Shown: positions 1 to 8,062 of the stretch, piece by piece
Layout of the letters: every line of letters begins with the position of its first letter
How positions within the stretch are numbered: the stretch's first letter is position 1
Assembly (NCBI GenBank): GCA_002392325.1
Contig: DGGS01000065.1
Span: forward strand, 1 to 26,925
Source of the DNA: Bacteroidales bacterium UBA3868
GTDB lineage: Bacteria; Bacteroidota; Bacteroidia; Bacteroidales; WCHB1-69
Length of the DNA: 26,925 nt
Direction: 5' to 3'
Notes under the pieces: model-generated
Database searches by the model: none
Told to the model about the DNA's origin: nothing
The model's input: the letters and a program-made list of their open reading frames with translations, nothing else
Made by a program: the position numbers and the translations under genes

Positions 1-2127
1 AAGCGCGTGGAGCAACTGAACGCGTATGCGCTCTCCCGCTACGAGAAAATCCAGAAAAGCATCTTTGTGAACGGCAGCGGCAACTATTTTCAGACACTCA
101 AGCGTTTTCGGATGCATTATATTTTGGCTAAAAAAGATGTGGACGACAAGTACAAGCCATTCACTCGCAAATCCGAATGGCGCGGACCGGTCATATATTC
201 CATCACCATTTTCATGTTGTTCTACATCCTGGTTGCCAGTCTGTTGAGTTACGCCCTCATGCGTTGGGTCCTGCCGAAGAAATGGCGCCGGTATTTCAAC
301 CAGAACAACAAGCGTCTGTTTGTCACCATTGCCTGCGGCGTGTTCATCTTCGCCATCTCCATTTCCATCGCCAGATTCTTTGTGCATCAGAACTTTGTGC
401 TGATGGCCATCAACCTGATGATCTTCTTCTCCTGGCTGTTGGAAGTTATATTGGTTTCGTTGCTTATCCGACTTTCCGACAGGCAGATACGCGCTGGTGT
501 GCGCACCTATACACCCTTTATCATCATGGCCTTTATTGTGATCGTTTTCCGTATGATTTTGATTCCCAATAATTTGGTGAATCTTATCTATCCGCCTATC
601 TTGTTGTTGTTCACGATCTGGCAGTTCCTGGTGATGAAACGCAAGATTGAGAAGCTGCCCGACAGCGACATGATTTACACCATGGTGTCGTTTGTGGCCA
701 TGGTGGTGGCGTGCGTGGCCTCCTGGTTCGGGTTTGTGCTGCTGGCGGTACAGATTATGTTGTGGTGGGCCATCCAGTTGGCTGCTATCCAGAGCATCAC
801 CTGCTTCTACGACTTGGCCAAGATGTACGAGTCGCGCCGTCTGACCCGCAAAATCGCCCATGATAAGGGTGTGGAACTGAATGCGGATGCAGAAATCGAG
901 AAATATTTCAAGAAAATCCAACCTCAGATGGTTAAGGGCGAATACATTGCCCAGACATGGTTCTATGATTTCCTCTTCAAGGCGCTGTTGCCCGTTTTGG
1001 CTGTGCTTTCTGTACCTGCCAGCGTATATTGGGCCACCAACATCTTCGAGATGTCGGCGGTGTGCCGCAAAATCTTCACTTTCGTGTTCTTGAACAAGCC
1101 CGGTGTCATCGAGATCTCCTTATACAAACTCTGTATGATTTTGGAGCTCTATTTCATCTTCCGCTACTTCAACTATGCCATCAAGGCCTTTTATCAGATG
1201 TTGCGCAAGCGCCGTAAAGCCGACCTTCGCGGGCCGGGCAACGCCACGCTCGTCAACAATGTCATCAGCATTCTGGTTTGGGGCAGTTATGTTATCGCCG
1301 CGCTGATGATTCTGAGGGTTTCCGGCAAAGGCATCTCCATTGTGATGGCAGGTTTGGCTACCGGTCTTGGTTTTGCTATGAAAGACCTGTTGGAGAACTT
1401 CGTGTATGGTGTCACGCTCATGGCCGGCCGTCTCCGCGTGGGCGACTACATTGAGTGCGACGGTGTGCAAGGCAAGGTCGATAGCATCAACTACCAGAGC
1501 ACGCAGGTGGTGACGCTCGACGGCAGCGTGATTGCCTTCCAAAACGCCACGCTGTTCACGAAAAACTTCAAGAACCTGACGCGCAACCACGGTTATGTGC
1601 TGGTGAAGGTGCCCGTGGGCGTGGCTTACGGCTCCAATGTGGACAAGGTACGCAAGATGCTGGTGAACGATTTGCAGTCCCTCATTGTCAAGAACAAAGC
1701 CGGCAAGTATGTGGTGGACACGAAGCAGGGATTTTCGGTGGTGTTCAACGATTTCGGCGACAGCAGTGTTGACCTGTTCATCGTGTTCTGGGTGCTGGTG
1801 GAAGAGAACCCTGCCGTTATCGCCAAGGTTAAAGAAATGGTTTACAATACGCTGAATAAGAATAACATTGAGATTCCGTTCCCGCAACGCGATGTGTATG
1901 TGCGTCACATTGAGCCCGCCAAAGAAGGGAAGAAGAGTGGCGAGGCGAAGAAGAAAGACAAAATGGGGGAGGGCGCCCTTATGAAATTGGAGAGTGACGA
2001 GGTCTCTGGAGCGCAAAAGGGAGATTCCGAAGTCGTCAAACCCAAGAAGAGAGGGCGTAAAAAGGTTGTGAAAGAAAAAACGGTCGTAGAGGAGCGCGCT
2101 GATGTCCAGACTACAGGGAAGGAATAG
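1..2127 (+). CDS. MscS-family mechanosensitive ion channel, large multi-TM form (5' end outside window)
   Basis: The frame is open from the first base, so the true start is probably upstream; a GTG at position 7 is only the first start-like codon. About 700 residues are visible. The N-terminal two thirds hold many hydrophobic segments (roughly residues 60-85, 103-152, 168-208, 222-258, 320-340, 370-395). The last membrane helix and pore region, about 415-465, contain a glycine/alanine-rich stretch ending GLGFAMKDLLENF, followed by the MscS beta domain signature RVGDYIECDGVQGKV and DGSVIAFQNATLF. This is the MscK/MscM-like architecture of osmotic safety valves in the inner membrane. After the MscS domain (about residue 640 onward) the tail is highly charged and lysine-rich (KKRGRKKVVKEK), probably disordered and cytoplasmic. 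Family assignment is secure; gating and ion preference cannot be read from sequence. Confidence 0.9.
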   Translation, partial: KRVEQLNAYALSRYEKIQKSIFVNGSGNYFQTLKRFRMHYILAKKDVDDKYKPFTRKSEWRGPVIYSITIFMLFYILVASLLSYALMRWVLPKKWRRYFNQNNKRLFVTIACGVFIFAISISIARFFVHQNFVLMAINLMIFFSWLLEVILVSLLIRLSDRQIRAGVRTYTPFIIMAFIVIVFRMILIPNNLVNLIYPPILLLFTIWQFLVMKRKIEKLPDSDMIYTMVSFVAMVVACVASWFGFVLLAVQIMLWWAIQLAAIQSITCFYDLAKMYESRRLTRKIAHDKGVELNADAEIEKYFKKIQPQMVKGEYIAQTWFYDFLFKALLPVLAVLSVPASVYWATNIFEMSAVCRKIFTFVFLNKPGVIEISLYKLCMILELYFIFRYFNYAIKAFYQMLRKRRKADLRGPGNATLVNNVISILVWGSYVIAALMILRVSGKGISIVMAGLATGLGFAMKDLLENFVYGVTLMAGRLRVGDYIECDGVQGKVDSINYQSTQVVTLDGSVIAFQNATLFTKNFKNLTRNHGYVLVKVPVGVAYGSNVDKVRKMLVNDLQSLIVKNKAGKYVVDTKQGFSVVFNDFGDSSVDLFIVFWVLVEENPAVIAKVKEMVYNTLNKNNIEIPFPQRDVYVRHIEPAKEGKKSGEAKKKDKMGEGALMKLESDEVSGAQKGDSEVVKPKKRGRKKVVKEKTVVEERADVQTTGKE

Positions 2128-2163
2128 TTACTGTCAAGTGAGTGTGCTGTTTATCGAAATGGT

Positions 2164-2382
2164 TTAAATACAAAGACTTACCTTTTCGCCTTTTCGTGTC
2201 GGAAGCACCAGCGTGGCATGTTCTTCAACAAGCAGATGCAATTGTCTCTCACTTACAATGCTGAGATCAACATCGTTTTGCGACAGTATGTCTGTAATTG
2301 CCGGATTGTCTGCAAGCAGACGCATCCGTTCGGTTATCTTTTGGTCTGCTATAATAGGGGATAGGGCAAATAATTCAAGCAT
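2164..2382 (-). CDS. orphan 72-residue protein, function unknown
   Basis: I do not recognise this family. The frame is open further upstream, but the start is placed at 2382 (MLELFALSPI...) because a near-perfect Bacteroidetes promoter at 2437-2467 would start transcription near 2430, inside the longer frame. This leaves a leader of roughly 50 bases. The product is small, soluble and mostly helical-looking, with charged segments (QKITERMRLLADNP, LVEEHATLVLP). It has no signal peptide and no membrane segment. It is convergent with the MscS gene, 36 bases from its stop, and has no partner gene. It could be a small regulator or a decayed remnant; the promoter argues for a live gene. Confidence 0.45.
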   Translation of the reverse strand: MLELFALSPIIADQKITERMRLLADNPAITDILSQNDVDLSIVSERQLHLLVEEHATLVLPTRKGEKVSLCI

Positions 2383-2436
2383 AGAAACGGTTTCTTTTGA
2401 GAACTCATAATACGAATTATTTGTATTTTCAGTTTG

Positions 2437-2467
2437 CAAAAATACAAATAATATTTTAAACTGCAAA
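2437..2467 (-). promoter_or_regulatory. Bacteroidetes-type promoter for the 72-residue orphan gene
   Basis: On the minus strand TTTG (2464-2467) is followed by exactly 19 bases and TATTTTTG (2437-2444). This matches the Bacteroidetes sigma-70 consensus TTTG-N19-TAnnTTTG at every defined position. It is the best full promoter match in the window. Confidence 0.65.
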
Positions 2468-2689
2468 AAACATGTGTTATGCAATGATATAGAAGAAGAC
2501 CCAACATGATGGTCTGTTGATTTGGATTCCGCCGTTCACTATGTTCACAGCGGAAAGGTGGGCGCGTTCCACATCCCGCGAGACACATTAGCGTAGGACA
2601 GAAACTACAATATTTTACTTCGGATTGGGTAATGAAAATTAAATTTTTTCCTCCCTGTTGCGGAAATCAAAAAAAAGTGTACTTTTGCA
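2468..2689. other. intergenic stretch without a recognisable gene
   Basis: No convincing coding region was found between the orphan-gene promoter and the rpsT promoter. The only structure seen is an imperfect hairpin at 2528-2554 (arms TCCGC and GCGGA, 7 of 8 outer pairs), which also contains GTTCAC twice, three bases apart. A 79-codon minus-strand frame ending at 2349 overlaps the orphan gene and looks random. Confidence 0.35.
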
Positions 2690-2697
2690 GCCCGAAA
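2690..2697 (+). promoter_or_regulatory. -7 promoter element of rpsT
   Basis: TACTTTTG matches the Bacteroidetes -7 element TAnnTTTG, 36 bases before the rpsT start. The -33 region is an A-rich run without a clear TTTG, so the call rests on the -7 box and its position. Confidence 0.5.
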
Positions 2698-2733
2698 ATT
2701 TAAAACGTAAAAAATTATAAATCAAAGTTAGAA

Positions 2734-2985
2734 ATGGCAAATCATAAGTCATCCATTAAGAGAATTAGAGCAAACGAAAGAAAAAGACAAGCCAACCGCT
2801 ATTATTCAAAAACCATGCGCAATGCTTTGCGTGATATCCGTGCCATCGAGGACAAGAACGAGGCTTCTCAAAAGCTGTCCGCTATGACCTCCATGATTGA
2901 CAAACTCGCCAAGAGAGGCATGATTCACAAAAACAAGGCCGCTAACCTCAAGTCCGGTCTGATGAAGAAAATCAACGCTATGTAA
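2734..2985 (+). CDS. rpsT: 30S ribosomal protein S20
   Basis: The 83-residue product has the S20 signature: MANHKSSIKRIRANERKRQ at the N-terminus, then a lysine/arginine-rich three-helix body (YYSKTMRNALRDIRA, SMIDKLAKRGMIHKNKAA) ending MKKINAM. S20 binds 16S rRNA early in small-subunit assembly. Length is normal for the family. The start follows an AT-rich leader with no strong Shine-Dalgarno sequence, as is usual in Bacteroidota. It appears to be a single-gene transcript with its own promoter upstream and a hairpin with a T-tract 76 bases after the stop. Confidence 0.98.
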   Translation: MANHKSSIKRIRANERKRQANRYYSKTMRNALRDIRAIEDKNEASQKLSAMTSMIDKLAKRGMIHKNKAANLKSGLMKKINAM

Positions 2986-3061
2986 TTGGCTGTCGGGAAT
3001 TGGATTTTTTTCAAGACCGAAGACGAAAGACCAAGTTTTTATAGCAACTTAAAGAAATATC

Positions 3062-3085
3062 GGGGAAGTAACATTCCCCTTTTTT
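3062..3085 (+). terminator. intrinsic terminator or attenuator between rpsT and the thioesterase gene
   Basis: A perfect 6-bp stem GGGGAA/TTCCCC with a 6-base loop is followed directly by six T. It sits where an rpsT terminator would be, but the thioesterase ATG begins only 3 bases after the T run. The hairpin may therefore also affect expression of the next gene. Confidence 0.6.
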
Positions 3086-3088
3086 AAT

Positions 3089-3529
3089 ATGCAGACCAAC
3101 GAAAAATACCACTTTTCCGTCCCTATCCAGGTGCGTATGAGCGACTTGGACCCGTTTGTGCACGCTAACAACGGTGCGCAGTGCAATTATTTTGACTTCG
3201 GACGGAGCGCCTATTTCGAACATGTGTTCCAAAAACCTATCGACTGGCGCGAAATGGATATGGTGTTGGTGCATGTGGAGATGGATTTCCGTGAGGGCAT
3301 CGAATTCCACAACCAGATTGTCTGCGAAACCCGGGTGCTTTCCATCGGCAACAAAAGCGTCAAGATGATGCAGCAACTGCGCGACCTGCGCACCGGTACG
3401 GTGAAAACCACCTGCTACAGTGTCTTGGCCGGCTTCGACCGCCAAACACACCAGTCTATTCCTATCCGGGAAGAGTACAAGAAAATGTTCTCCGAATTTG
3501 AATCTCTTTCCGATGATCAGCAAGAATAA
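3089..3529 (+). CDS. hotdog-fold acyl-CoA thioesterase (4HBT/YbgC-FadM-like)
   Basis: The 146-residue protein has the 4-hydroxybenzoyl-CoA thioesterase layout: a first strand (YHFSVPIQVR), then the active-site segment SDLDPFVHANN (about residues 18-28), which corresponds to the D-x-D-x-x-G-H-V-N-N motif with Phe in place of Gly. The long helix (CNYFDFGRSAYFEHVF) and three further strands follow. Such enzymes hydrolyse acyl-CoA or acyl-ACP thioesters in the cytosol; the substrate cannot be predicted. The start at 3089 is kept because the next Met (residue 17) would remove the first strand. Its 3' end overlaps the methyltransferase start by 17 bases, so the two are probably translationally coupled. 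Confidence 0.85.
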   Translation: MQTNEKYHFSVPIQVRMSDLDPFVHANNGAQCNYFDFGRSAYFEHVFQKPIDWREMDMVLVHVEMDFREGIEFHNQIVCETRVLSIGNKSVKMMQQLRDLRTGTVKTTCYSVLAGFDRQTHQSIPIREEYKKMFSEFESLSDDQQE

Positions 3530-4268
3530 AATTTCCGAAATCCGTAAGCTGCATCAGAAGAAATTCCGTGATGCGGAGCGTCTTTTCATCGTGGAAGGCC
3601 GCAAAAGTGTGGAGATGCTCCTACAATCCGACTTTGAGGTGCAGGATATCTACGCCACTGAGTCGGCCGCCCAAGAGAATCAATACTTGCTTGACAAACA
3701 GATTGTTACGCTTGTGGCTCCGGCGGAAATGGAGCGTATCAGCACCCTGAGCACCCCTCCGGAGCTGCTGGCCGTCGCCCGCCAGCGGCGCGACCAGGGC
3801 CAAGTGCCCGATGACAAGCCGCTGCTCGTGCTCGACCGCATCGCCGACCCCGGCAACCTCGGCACCATCATCCGCACCGCCGACTGGTTCAACTTCCGCC
3901 ACATCGTCTGCTCGCCCGACTGTGTGGAGTTCTACAACCCCAAGACCATCCAGGCCACCATGGGTTCCTTCGCGCATGTGCATGTGCACACGCACGTGCT
4001 GGTGCCGTTCCTGCAGGCGCGCGCCGGCCAACATCGCATACTGGGCGCCTTCCTGCAAGGGGAGTCTATCCATAACTTTGCGTTCCAATCCACCGACATC
4101 ATCGTCATTGGCAGCGAGTCGAACGGCATTTCAACGGAGGTGGAAAAGATTGTCACACAAAAAATTACGATTCCGACACCAGCGCAAGGAAGGGATACCG
4201 CCGAGTCGCTGAACGCCGCTGTGGCCACCTCCATCATCCTGTACCAGGCCTCTAAAACTATCCAATAA
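3513..4268 (+). CDS. TrmH/SpoU-family RNA 2'-O-ribose methyltransferase
   Basis: The 251-residue product has an N-terminal substrate-binding region (KISEIRKLHQKKFRD, FIVEGRKSVEMLL) and a C-terminal SPOUT knot domain. The three SpoU motifs are visible: DPGNLGTIIRTADWFNF, IVIGSESNGIS, and IPTPAQGRDTAESLNAAVA. Such enzymes methylate a ribose 2'-OH in rRNA or tRNA using S-adenosylmethionine; RlmB-like or TrmH-like specificity is not decidable here. The frame is open to 3420, but the ATG at 3513 gives the normal family N-terminus and a short overlap with the thioesterase gene. Only one base separates its stop from the next start, so it belongs to a tight three-gene operon. Confidence 0.92.
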   Translation: MISKNKISEIRKLHQKKFRDAERLFIVEGRKSVEMLLQSDFEVQDIYATESAAQENQYLLDKQIVTLVAPAEMERISTLSTPPELLAVARQRRDQGQVPDDKPLLVLDRIADPGNLGTIIRTADWFNFRHIVCSPDCVEFYNPKTIQATMGSFAHVHVHTHVLVPFLQARAGQHRILGAFLQGESIHNFAFQSTDIIVIGSESNGISTEVEKIVTQKITIPTPAQGRDTAESLNAAVATSIILYQASKTIQ

Positions 4269-4269
4269 T

Positions 4270-5160
4270 ATGGAAAAGAATCCGAAACTGACCGGCTATG
4301 TGGCCATCACCTTCGCCATGCTCTTCTGGGGCATGAGTTTTGTATGGACAAAACAATTGCTAAATGCCGGATTCCCCGTGTTTACGATTGTTTTTCTCCG
4401 TCTGGTCATCGCCTCCGCCATATTCGTCACGCTGTTCAAAATCCAGCACAAACTGGAAAAAATCCAAAAGGGCGACTGGAAATGGTTTTTCCTGCTGGCG
4501 TTTTTCGAGCCCTTCCTCTATTTTATTGGCGAGGATTTCGGTATGATGTATGTGGATGCCAGTTTTGCGGCGGTGATGATCGCCCTGATTCCTATTGTGG
4601 TCTCCATTACAATGCACTTTGCGGAGGGTGAGGCCCTGCGCTCTGAATTTTTCATCGGAACAATCGTCTCGGTGCTGGGTGTATTCATCATGACTTTCGG
4701 CTTCGGCGGAGCGGTTCATGTAAACTTCAAGGGTGTGGCCATCCTGATGATTGCGGTGCTGGCCGCCGCCGGCTATTCCGTGATGCTGAGCCGTATGCTG
4801 AAAACCTACAGCCCGATCACCGTGACGACCATGCAGAACCTTATGGCCATCCCGTTCTATTTGCCCTTCGTGTGCATCTTCGATTTGCGGCACTGGGGTG
4901 GGTTGATGTGGTCGTGGAGCAACATTTCCAGCCTGCTTTGCCTGGCGGTGTTCTGTTCCGCCGGCGCATACATGTGCTATTCGTTTGCCGCACAGAAGAT
5001 TACGGTCACCAAAGTGTCGGTTTTCGCCAATGCCATTCCCATCGTCACCCTGTTTTGCGCCGCTCTGATCGGGCAAGAAATCATCACCCTGCAGAAGTGC
5101 GCGGGCGTCCTGCTGGTGGTTGTCGGTGTGGTGTTGAGCCAGATGAATTTTAGAAAATAA
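4270..5160 (+). CDS. EamA/DMT-family transporter
   Basis: The 296-residue protein has about ten hydrophobic segments arranged as two EamA repeats. The first starts GYVAITFAMLFWGMSFVWTK and the second around residue 155 (GVAILMIAVLAAAGYSVMLS). This is typical of inner-membrane drug/metabolite exporters of the DMT superfamily; the substrate is unknown. It is the last gene of the thioesterase-methyltransferase operon, starting one base after the previous stop. Its last 11 bases overlap the 3' end of the convergent acyltransferase gene. Confidence 0.9.
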   Translation: MEKNPKLTGYVAITFAMLFWGMSFVWTKQLLNAGFPVFTIVFLRLVIASAIFVTLFKIQHKLEKIQKGDWKWFFLLAFFEPFLYFIGEDFGMMYVDASFAAVMIALIPIVVSITMHFAEGEALRSEFFIGTIVSVLGVFIMTFGFGGAVHVNFKGVAILMIAVLAAAGYSVMLSRMLKTYSPITVTTMQNLMAIPFYLPFVCIFDLRHWGGLMWSWSNISSLLCLAVFCSAGAYMCYSFAAQKITVTKVSVFANAIPIVTLFCAALIGQEIITLQKCAGVLLVVVGVVLSQMNFRK

Positions 5161-6514
5161 TCCCTTCCATTTCCTGATTGATTTCCGTGTTGAGCTGGCA
5201 CAGGCGCTTGTAGTCGTCCGTCTTGCGGAAGTACCGTGCGCGGAAGAAGGTGCGTAGCTTGCGGAAGGCGATTTTGTAATAGTGCACGAAAAACGCCGTC
5301 AGGAAGGTGAGCAAGATGTATAACAACGCTATCCAGAAGTGTTTGCTGACAATCCATACGATGGCCAGAATCAGCAAATAGAAAATGGGGAAGGTGGCCA
5401 CGGTGCCCAGCACATACTGGAACGAGGAGTGCAGCATAGGATCCTTGATCTTGTTGGTGAAATGTTTGGTGATGGCGCGGGGCACATAATTGTTCACATA
5501 CCCGAAAAGATACAGCGGAATGGTCAGAATCATGAACAGGATGCGCAAGGCGAGCCGGAACATGGACAGTTTCCGGTTCACAATCCAGTTTTGCAATCCC
5601 AGTTTCTTCAAAAGCGACATGTATTCCCGCATTTTGAGCATGAGTTGCTCGAATTTGTCGGGCTCGTCGGTGCGGTATTGCCTGATGTTGCCGATGATGG
5701 TCATGGCGGCATCCTTCTGGTTGGGCAAATTGTTGGGGTTGAGACCTTTGGACTTGAGCAGAGGCTCGCTCATCATCTGGGTGAGCGCGTCAATCTCGTT
5801 GTAATATTCGGGAATATCGATGTCGGGGGTGATCTCCTTCACGCGGGCGCGGGCCTTCTCGTTGAGTGCCAAATAACCTTTGTCGTGGTTTTCTTTATAA
5901 GTATCGAAAAGTTCTTCGAAGGTAAAAGGTTTTCCGACGGTCACCATGAGGTCGCTGCGGAAGTTGAAGTAGTTGGAGTAGTGGATGTTAAGAGGAAGCA
6001 CTTGCAAACCGAGCTGGAAGTCGTTCAGTTCTTCGGCGGAGAAGGCGATACGGGCGAAACCTTTCTTGAAGGTGTTCATATAGTGGCCATGCTGGTGCGT
6101 GGCTTCGGGGAAGATGACGAGGGTGCCGCCCTTGCGCAGCACGCGGGCCGCGCGGTTGTAGAGGGCCAGGTTGCTCTTCACATCGCTCACGTTCCCGTCA
6201 CGGCTGCGGAAGGTGGGCATGATCTTGAGGAATCGCAGGATGCGGGCCACACCATCCTTCTTGAAGATGTCGCCGCGCGCGATGAACACGGGCTGCCGGC
6301 GGTCGCGGAACATGGTATGCAAGATAGCCATCGCGTCCATCATGCCGTTCTGGTGGTTGGCAATTACGATGGTGGGTTGTCCCTTTGCGGGAATGTTTTC
6401 CTGATTGAGAATGTAAAAGTGACGGTAGTAGATATGGTTGTGCATGATGCACAGATAGTTCATGTAGAAATCGTACAACCAATCGTACTTGTCTATGTTG
6501 TCAAAGGAAATCAT
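5150..6514 (-). CDS. membrane lysophospholipid acyltransferase-like protein (PlsC/LPLAT family)
   Basis: The 454-residue protein starts with an LPLAT domain. The catalytic segment is IANHQNGMMDAM (His54, Asp60), spaced H-x5-D rather than the classical H-x4-D, a form I associate with one LPLAT subfamily. The acceptor-binding FPE motif is at about 135-137 (IFPEATHQHG). Two or more membrane helices lie near the C-terminus (around 325-345 and 375-415). It likely acylates a lysophospholipid or related acceptor at the inner membrane; the exact acceptor is unknown. A single-gene unit is suggested by its own TACTTTTG element upstream and convergent overlap with the transporter gene. Confidence 0.82.
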   Translation of the reverse strand: MISFDNIDKYDWLYDFYMNYLCIMHNHIYYRHFYILNQENIPAKGQPTIVIANHQNGMMDAMAILHTMFRDRRQPVFIARGDIFKKDGVARILRFLKIMPTFRSRDGNVSDVKSNLALYNRAARVLRKGGTLVIFPEATHQHGHYMNTFKKGFARIAFSAEELNDFQLGLQVLPLNIHYSNYFNFRSDLMVTVGKPFTFEELFDTYKENHDKGYLALNEKARARVKEITPDIDIPEYYNEIDALTQMMSEPLLKSKGLNPNNLPNQKDAAMTIIGNIRQYRTDEPDKFEQLMLKMREYMSLLKKLGLQNWIVNRKLSMFRLALRILFMILTIPLYLFGYVNNYVPRAITKHFTNKIKDPMLHSSFQYVLGTVATFPIFYLLILAIVWIVSKHFWIALLYILLTFLTAFFVHYYKIAFRKLRTFFRARYFRKTDDYKRLCQLNTEINQEMEGIIF

Positions 6515-6544
6515 ACGCCACTAAAAAATCAGATAATAAGGCTG

Positions 6545-6575
6545 CAAAAGTAATAATTTTGTGAAAAACAACAAT
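6545..6575 (-). promoter_or_regulatory. Bacteroidetes-type promoter of the acyltransferase gene
   Basis: On the minus strand ATTG (6572-6575, one mismatch to TTTG) is followed by 19 bases and TACTTTTG (6545-6552), ending 30 bases before the acyltransferase start codon. Confidence 0.55.
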
Positions 6576-6599
6576 GGATGCTTTAGTGTCCTATACCAA

Positions 6600-8060
6600 T
6601 TACTTGTTTCCATCCCACGTTTCCCAGCGCGATTTGTAAAAATAGGAGCCCATGCCCTTGCCTTCCCAGCGGAGGCGGATCTCTCGCATATTCGACTGAT
6701 ACCGTTTGCGGTCAGCATTGGAGTATGTGCTCCAGCCGGCCCACATCTTGTATAACTGATCAGCCCAATAGTCGTATGATTTCTGGTCACGGTGCAGTAA
6801 AGGCAGCAGATTGGACTCTTTTTCCGCCGCTGCAGCCTTCTGTTTCCAGTAGTCTTGGCTGCTGTCGTGGTTTTGTGCTGCATTTTGTCTGGGTTGAGAA
6901 GGAACAGATGAGGTGCGATATGTGGTGGAGTTTTGCTGTATGTTGGCAATATCAGCAGCTATTTGGCTGAGGGCGAACAAAATCTGTTTTCGCCTTGCGG
7001 CTCTGATGGATTTGTCCAGATTGTCCAGAAATTTAGAGGCCCGTTTATATCCTTGCTCGGCGGCGGCCTCATACCAGCTTTTTGCTTCTGATACATTGGC
7101 TGGCACGCCAGCGAGTCCCCGTTGGTAGATTACGCCCATGGCGCATTGCGCTGGAGGATAGCCCGCTTCGGCGGCTTGTTGGTAGAAGGGGAGAGCTTCG
7201 CGTATGCCATGGCCAGCCAGGGATTCGCATAATACCCCATATTGATGGATGGCGGGAAGATACTGGCGGTCGGCGGCACTCTTGAGCCAACGCATGGAAG
7301 TTTGCACATCCTTTCGCATCATAAGAGTCCCGTATTCGAATTGGGCGGGCAGATATCCTCGTAGTGCAGATTTCAACAAGGCTGTTTCGTACAAGTCAGG
7401 ATCCCTACCCCCTACAGATTGCTCCAGGATTCCATCTCGGTATTGTTGGTATGCGATTGTATCCAAAGTGTTGGCGGAGGTCTGCTCCATGTAATAGTGG
7501 ATGGCATACATCATGGCATATAAATCCGCACCTGCGGCAATGCCCTTTTTATAGTAAGCGAATGCCGCCGATGGGTTCATGGGGCAACCAAGTCCAAACT
7601 CATAGCTCTGTCCAGCACCGGAACTCAGCGCATCATTGTATTTTGCTGCAAGCACGAACAAGTCGTGGGCATACGGAAGCTCCTGATGTTCAGTGGCCTT
7701 ATAGTAATAAAACGCCATATTATAGAATGCCGTTCCTTTGAGCGGACATTCGGGCAACTTCTCAGCAGCAGCCGTGTAATAGCTCAAAGATAACATGTCA
7801 TTGCGCAGCACACCAGGCACAAATCGAGAATAGGCCTCACCTAGGAATAACAAAGCCTCCCCTTCATTCTCGTCGTGGCGATCGGCCACCTTCGTCAGCA
7901 GATCCACTGCTTTTTGGTGATTCTCAAAATCAACGGTAGCGCAGCGTTCCACCTCAACCAGCAAGCTTTTGGCCTTCTGTAGTTGTTTGGACGATTGTCC
8001 GTTTACAGTCAAGGTGGTGGCTATGCAAATAACGAATAAGAGAATCTGTTTCCGTAACAT
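6600..8060 (-). CDS. exported Sel1/TPR-like repeat protein
   Basis: The 486-residue product begins with a signal peptide (MLRKQILLFVICIATTLTV, cleavage near NGQ-SS), so it acts in the periplasm or at the outer membrane. Helical repeats follow; the clearest Sel1-type units are around residues 225-345, for example SMRWLKSAADRQYLPAIHQYG, AEAGYPPAQCAMGVIYQRG and SEAKSWYEAAAEQGYKRA in that order. The C-terminal 130 residues are Gln/Ser-rich and then Trp/Tyr/Arg-rich (YDYWADQLYKMWAGW), with no domain I recognise. It starts 2 bases after the DPP11-type peptidase stop and is certainly co-transcribed with it. Sel1 repeats are protein-interaction scaffolds, so a role in assembling or partnering the peptidase is possible but unproven. 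Confidence 0.8.
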   Translation of the reverse strand: MLRKQILLFVICIATTLTVNGQSSKQLQKAKSLLVEVERCATVDFENHQKAVDLLTKVADRHDENEGEALLFLGEAYSRFVPGVLRNDMLSLSYYTAAAEKLPECPLKGTAFYNMAFYYYKATEHQELPYAHDLFVLAAKYNDALSSGAGQSYEFGLGCPMNPSAAFAYYKKGIAAGADLYAMMYAIHYYMEQTSANTLDTIAYQQYRDGILEQSVGGRDPDLYETALLKSALRGYLPAQFEYGTLMMRKDVQTSMRWLKSAADRQYLPAIHQYGVLCESLAGHGIREALPFYQQAAEAGYPPAQCAMGVIYQRGLAGVPANVSEAKSWYEAAAEQGYKRASKFLDNLDKSIRAARRKQILFALSQIAADIANIQQNSTTYRTSSVPSQPRQNAAQNHDSSQDYWKQKAAAAEKESNLLPLLHRDQKSYDYWADQLYKMWAGWSTYSNADRKRYQSNMREIRLRWEGKGMGSYFYKSRWETWDGNK

Positions 8061-8062
8061 AT

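Noticed and set aside
2349..2588. 79-codon minus-strand frame overlapping the orphan gene
   Set aside because: The predicted promoter lies inside it, so its start would not be transcribed; the sequence looks random.
5339..6553. 404-codon plus-strand frame opposite the acyltransferase gene
   Set aside because: The minus-strand frame carries clear acyltransferase motifs; the plus frame is a Val/Gly/His-rich shadow.
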